From Minwuia sp. (lineage in GTDB: Bacteria; Pseudomonadota; Alphaproteobacteria; Minwuiales; Minwuiaceae): DNA of 41,230 bases. The notes under the pieces were generated by a model. That model ran no database searches and was not told where the DNA came from. It worked only from the letters and a program-made list of their open reading frames with translations. The position numbers and the translations under genes are program-made. Shown piece by piece: positions 39,101 through 41,230 of the stretch. The DNA lies in contig JARGNO010000033.1 of assembly GCA_029213165.1 (NCBI GenBank), positions 1-41,230 on the forward strand. Reading direction: 5' to 3'. Numbering within the stretch: position 1 is the stretch's first letter; every line of letters starts with the position of its first letter.

Positions 39101-41230
39101 AATCGGCACCAGTGCCGGTGACACGCTGATCGGCGATGGCGGCGACAACAACTTCAACGGTGCGGCGGGCGATGATTCCATCGACGCCGGCGCTGGCAAT
39201 GACACCCTGATCGGCGGCACGGGCAACGACACCCTGTTCGCGGGCGACGGCAACGACAGCATCACCGCCGGTGACGGGCTGGACCTGGTTTCCGACGGTG
39301 CGGGCGATGACACGATTGCGCTCGGCACCGGTGCCGACACCATCATCGGCGGCGCGGGCGCGGATTCCATCAATGGCGGCGCGGCGACCGACACCATCAC
39401 CTTTGCGGCCTCCGCCGCTGCCGTGGGTGTCGATCTCGGGACCGGCAACGGAACCGCAGGTGACGCCCTGGGCGACGTTTACCTGAATATCGAGAACGTG
39501 ATCGGATCGAACTTCGACGACACGATCTCAGGCTCCAATGCAGCCAACGACCTGTTCGGTCTGGCCGGCAACGACTTCATCTCCGGCAGTGGTGACAATG
39601 ACGACCTGTTCGGCGGCGCCGACAATGACACCCTGTCGGCCAGCGACGGCGACGACCTGGCCGAAGGCGGTGACGGCAACGACCAGCTGTTCGGTGGCGC
39701 CGGCATCGACCGCCTGTTCGGCGAGCTGGGCGACGACACGGTGAACGGTGACGCCGGGGCCGACAATATCTTCGGTGGCGACGGCAATGACTCGGCCAAC
39801 GGAGGCGCGGACGCGGACCGCATCTTTGGCGACGCGGGCAACGACAGCCTGAACGGCGATGGCGGCGACGATGAGATCTTCGGCGGCGCCGGTGCCGACA
39901 ACCTGCGCGGCGGTGCCGGAAATGACCAGGTCTCCGGCGGTGACGACAACGACTCGATCCGTGGCGACGACGGCAACGATACCCTGTTCGGCGAGTTGGG
40001 CGACGACACGCTGCGGGGCGGCCTCGGCAACGACAGCCTGGTCGGCTCGGATGGTGCAGACGTGCTGGACGGTGCCGATGGCGCCAACGCGCTGGACGGC
40101 AATGACACTCTGGACGGTGGCGCGGGCACGGACTTCCTGCTTGGTCGCGCTGGCAATGATGCATTGTTCGGTGGGGATGACGACGACACGCTGGCAGGTG
40201 ATGACGGTGACGACACACTGCGCGGTGGCGCGGGTTCCGACGTGGCCAATGGCGGCGCGGGTGCTGACTTGATCAAGACAGATGCAGGTGACGATACCGG
40301 CATCGGTGGCGATGGTGACGACACCATTCTTGGTGGTCTGGGCAACGATTCCCTGACCGGCGATGCGGGCATCGACTCCCTGCTGGGTGAAGACGGCGCA
40401 GACACGCTTTCGGGTGGTGAGGGCAATGACGCGATCGACGGCGGCGCGGGTGCCGACGTCGCCTTCGGTGGCCTGGGTCTCGACAACCTGTTCGGACGTG
40501 CCGGTGCGGATACCCTGTTCGGCGAGGCCGGTGAGGATCTTGTCGCGGGCGGCGCGGACGATGACCGGCTGTTCGGCGGGTCCGAGAACGATGTGGTCCG
40601 GGGTGACGACGGCGCGGATACGCTGTCCGGTGACGCGGGCGATGACACGATTGCCGGTGGCGAAGGCGACGACCTGATCATCGGCGATGCCGGTGCGGAC
40701 CAGCTGAATGGCAACAACGGCAACGACACCGTCGACTATTCGGCAGCAGGTGGCGCGCTGCGCATCAATCTGACCACGGGCATCGGTGAACTTTCCGATG
40801 CCGCGGGCGATACCTATGCCTTCATCGAGAATGCCATTGGCGGTTTCGACAATGACGAGATCACGGGGTCGGCGACCGAGAACCTGCTGCAGGGCGGTGG
40901 CGGCAATGACCTGATCTCCGCCGGGGCAGCAGCGGACACCCTGCTGGGCCAGGCAGGTGACGACAGCCTGGAAGGCGGCGCAGGCGCTGACGTTCTGGAC
41001 GGTGGCGACGGCAATGACTCCGCCGACTATCGCGGCTCCGGTGCGGCAGTGAACGTCGATATCGGACTTGGCGTGGCGACCGGTGGCGACGCCGATGGCG
41101 ACGTCCTGATCTCCATCGAGAGCGCGGTCGGCACCCATGGCTTCGGCGATACCCTGCTGGGCAGCGCTGCCGACAACAAGCTGGAAGGCCTGGGCGGCGA
41201 CGCTGTGCTGGACGGTGGTGACGGCACGGA
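36183..41230 (+). CDS. Giant RTX (hemolysin-type calcium-binding repeat) protein, 3' end beyond window
   Basis: From the ATG at 36183 (GGAGG six bases upstream) the frame shows no stop wherever I read it (most lines, including the end) and remains open at the window end, 1,682 codons. RTX nonapeptides of the GGxGxDxLx type begin by about residue 24 (SLTGTTTDDTIAGLGGDDTLLG) and fill nearly all of the rest, so no enzymatic or adhesin domain precedes them. Such repeats form calcium-filled beta-rolls and are usually secreted by a type I system using a C-terminal signal, which is not in view. Six inserts of the form ADY(T/S)...V-N/D-L/I...G-D-x-L...IEN-x-IG break the repeats near residues 94, 843, 940, 1073, 1518 and 1615. 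Asp, Gly, Asn and Thr dominate; Cys is absent in what I read. Confidence 0.93.
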   Translation, partial: MSLLVELLKGTAVSNVRFAEIVGTNNPDSLTGTTTDDTIAGLGGDDTLLGDLGNDSLNGGDGADSLFGNDGDDTFRGGLGDDTFAGGAGRDEADYTNATTAVVADLNSGIVTSQFGTDSLIAVQELRSGSGDDVITGDATNNRFETDGGNDTVDGGAGDDTIFADIGNDSVSGGDGDDFVHAGSGNDVVDGGTGNDTVFAKEGDDTVVGGDGNDSLAGEGGADSLTGDLGNDTLAGGSGVDTLDGGAGQDSLIGGGDGDLISGGDAFDKILGDAGDDTLSGDAGSDVIVGGDGADQISGGDDNDTIRADAGADIVFGDAGNDQLFGGLDSDLLDGGAGNDTLRGDLNSDGIGGDDTLIAGDGDDEVQGGRGNDIVTASSGVNRLFGDAGDDTIVGGIDQDTVNGGDGNDSLDGNAGNDRIDGGSGADFATGGLGDDEINGQADDDTLFGNDGADTIRGGSGADTIEGGAGGDTIQGGVGNDTIQGQDGDDTLRGETGDDVINGGLNNDLIEGGSGLDTITGGEGADTVRGNIGADSIEGNAGNDDLSGEDGNDRIFGGDGGDTITGNEDFDQLFGGLGDDSIIGDSGAETVPGGAADTLEGGFGNDTLRGGSSDDLLSGDEDNDSLEGGSGEDTIFGGSGNDSAHGDGGRDRIFGGDGADTIRGFDDSDLIRGGADNDRLFGNDGKDTVKGDDGDDSIDGGDGGDTLVGGIGNDTIFGNNGSDFIDGEDGADSLSGGVGSDILKGRDGDDSIFGGSDSDIIEGGLGNDSLDGGAASDIIRAGDGNDVLFGQGGNDILNAEAGADSIFGGSGNDDMRGGDDNDTLVGGSGADRMAGGAGIDTADYTSSAGGVTVNLNNGKGNRSDAEGDQLRKIENVIGTTGVDIIQGNLDNNVLDGGAGADSLTGLAGDDTLLGGDGADTVKGGAGADSLDGGAGIDVADYSGSIGPITVDIGLGTASGGDAAGDTLTNIEGAIGTSAGDTLIGDGGDNNFNGAAGDDSIDAGAGNDTLIGGTGNDTLFAGDGNDSITAGDGLDLVSDGAGDDTIALGTGADTIIGGAGADSINGGAATDTITFAASAAAVGVDLGTGNGTAGDALGDVYLNIENVIGSNFDDTISGSNAANDLFGLAGNDFISGSGDNDDLFGGADNDTLSASDGDDLAEGGDGNDQLFGGAGIDRLFGELGDDTVNGDAGADNIFGGDGNDSANGGADADRIFGDAGNDSLNGDGGDDEIFGGAGADNLRGGAGNDQVSGGDDNDSIRGDDGNDTLFGELGDDTLRGGLGNDSLVGSDGADVLDGADGANALDGNDTLDGGAGTDFLLGRAGNDALFGGDDDDTLAGDDGDDTLRGGAGSDVANGGAGADLIKTDAGDDTGIGGDGDDTILGGLGNDSLTGDAGIDSLLGEDGADTLSGGEGNDAIDGGAGADVAFGGLGLDNLFGRAGADTLFGEAGEDLVAGGADDDRLFGGSENDVVRGDDGADTLSGDAGDDTIAGGEGDDLIIGDAGADQLNGNNGNDTVDYSAAGGALRINLTTGIGELSDAAGDTYAFIENAIGGFDNDEITGSATENLLQGGGGNDLISAGAAADTLLGQAGDDSLEGGAGADVLDGGDGNDSADYRGSGAAVNVDIGLGVATGGDADGDVLISIESAVGTHGFGDTLLGSAADNKLEGLGGDAVLDGGDGT

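Noticed and set aside
36519-41138. Very long open frames on the minus strand opposite the RTX gene (for example 36519-38117, 37376-38704, 39479-40729 and 39528-41138).
   Set aside because: Their low-complexity proteins (Ser-Pro-rich or Val-Ala-Asp-rich) are the antisense images of GGxGxDxLx codons. They lack ribosome binding sites and overlap each other in different frames.
36300-41230. Dense short DNA repeats that at first resemble a repeat array.
   Set aside because: They are in-frame coding nonapeptide repeats with a 27-bp period and degenerate third positions. There are no unique spacers or conserved palindromic units as in CRISPR.

Overview
This window looks like the chromosome of a high-GC alphaproteobacterium, probably a Rhodospirillales-like or related lineage. 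This is inferred from gene content: PAS_5 proteins, a TauE/TIGR02186 pair, a PodJ-like polarity protein, a cobHLI-type cobalamin operon, and small families typical of the class. Coding density is high. Many neighbours share 1-4 bp stop/start overlaps, so most genes sit in translationally coupled operons. I see no insertion sequence, prophage or CRISPR array.

Layout. 1-4.6 kb: the 3' end of a Cys-rich protein with a terminator, an orphan sensor histidine kinase, a small lipoprotein, an orphan ParA-like ATPase, a CaiB-type CoA-transferase, and two small membrane proteins (Pmp3/YqaE type and DUF4112). 4.6-7.5 kb: a DUF6898-like small protein, two tandem paralogous PAS_5 proteins, a Rid-family protein and a membrane-anchored DUF2927-like protein. 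7.5-8.3 kb: tRNA-Glu(CTC) followed by a BrnT toxin / HTH antitoxin module with a palindromic operator on its -10 box. 8.3-17 kb: a divergent cobalamin locus. The minus-strand operon (small membrane protein, cbiX, cobH, cobL, cobI, cbiG-cobJ fusion, cobM) is headed by a cobalamin riboswitch whose expression platform can hide the ribosome binding site. The plus-strand arm is cobC-cobD. 17-23.7 kb: an enoyl-CoA hydratase/isomerase-fold protein, a ManC-type enzyme, a DMT exporter, a penicillin-acylase-family hydrolase and a 3-hydroxyisobutyrate-dehydrogenase-like enzyme.

23.7-30.3 kb: a compact plus-strand cluster for molybdenum hydroxylase maturation. It encodes a CoxD-like AAA+ ATPase, a CoxE-like VWA protein, the two halves of XdhC as separate proteins, a molybdopterin-binding/MobA-like fusion, then a SufS-type cysteine desulfurase and a SufU-type scaffold. 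No molybdoenzyme subunits are in the window, so the client is elsewhere. 30.4-32 kb: a TIGR02186 protein and a TauE/SafE permease.

32-41.2 kb: a PodJ-like polar organiser (N-terminal cytoplasmic region, one membrane span, periplasmic Sel1 repeats and a peptidoglycan-binding domain) with a short paralogue of its N-terminal motif downstream. Divergent from it, a giant RTX calcium-binding repeat gene starts at 36183 and is still open at the window end after 1,682 codons.

The most interesting items are the super-repeat architecture of the RTX protein, the molybdenum cofactor maturation plus sulfur-delivery cluster, the cobalamin riboswitch with a visible sequestering hairpin and a separate long inverted repeat beside it, the BrnT operator and probable leaderless start, and the PodJ/RTX locus. 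None is a clear new defence or mobile system. All family calls were made by eye without database searches.
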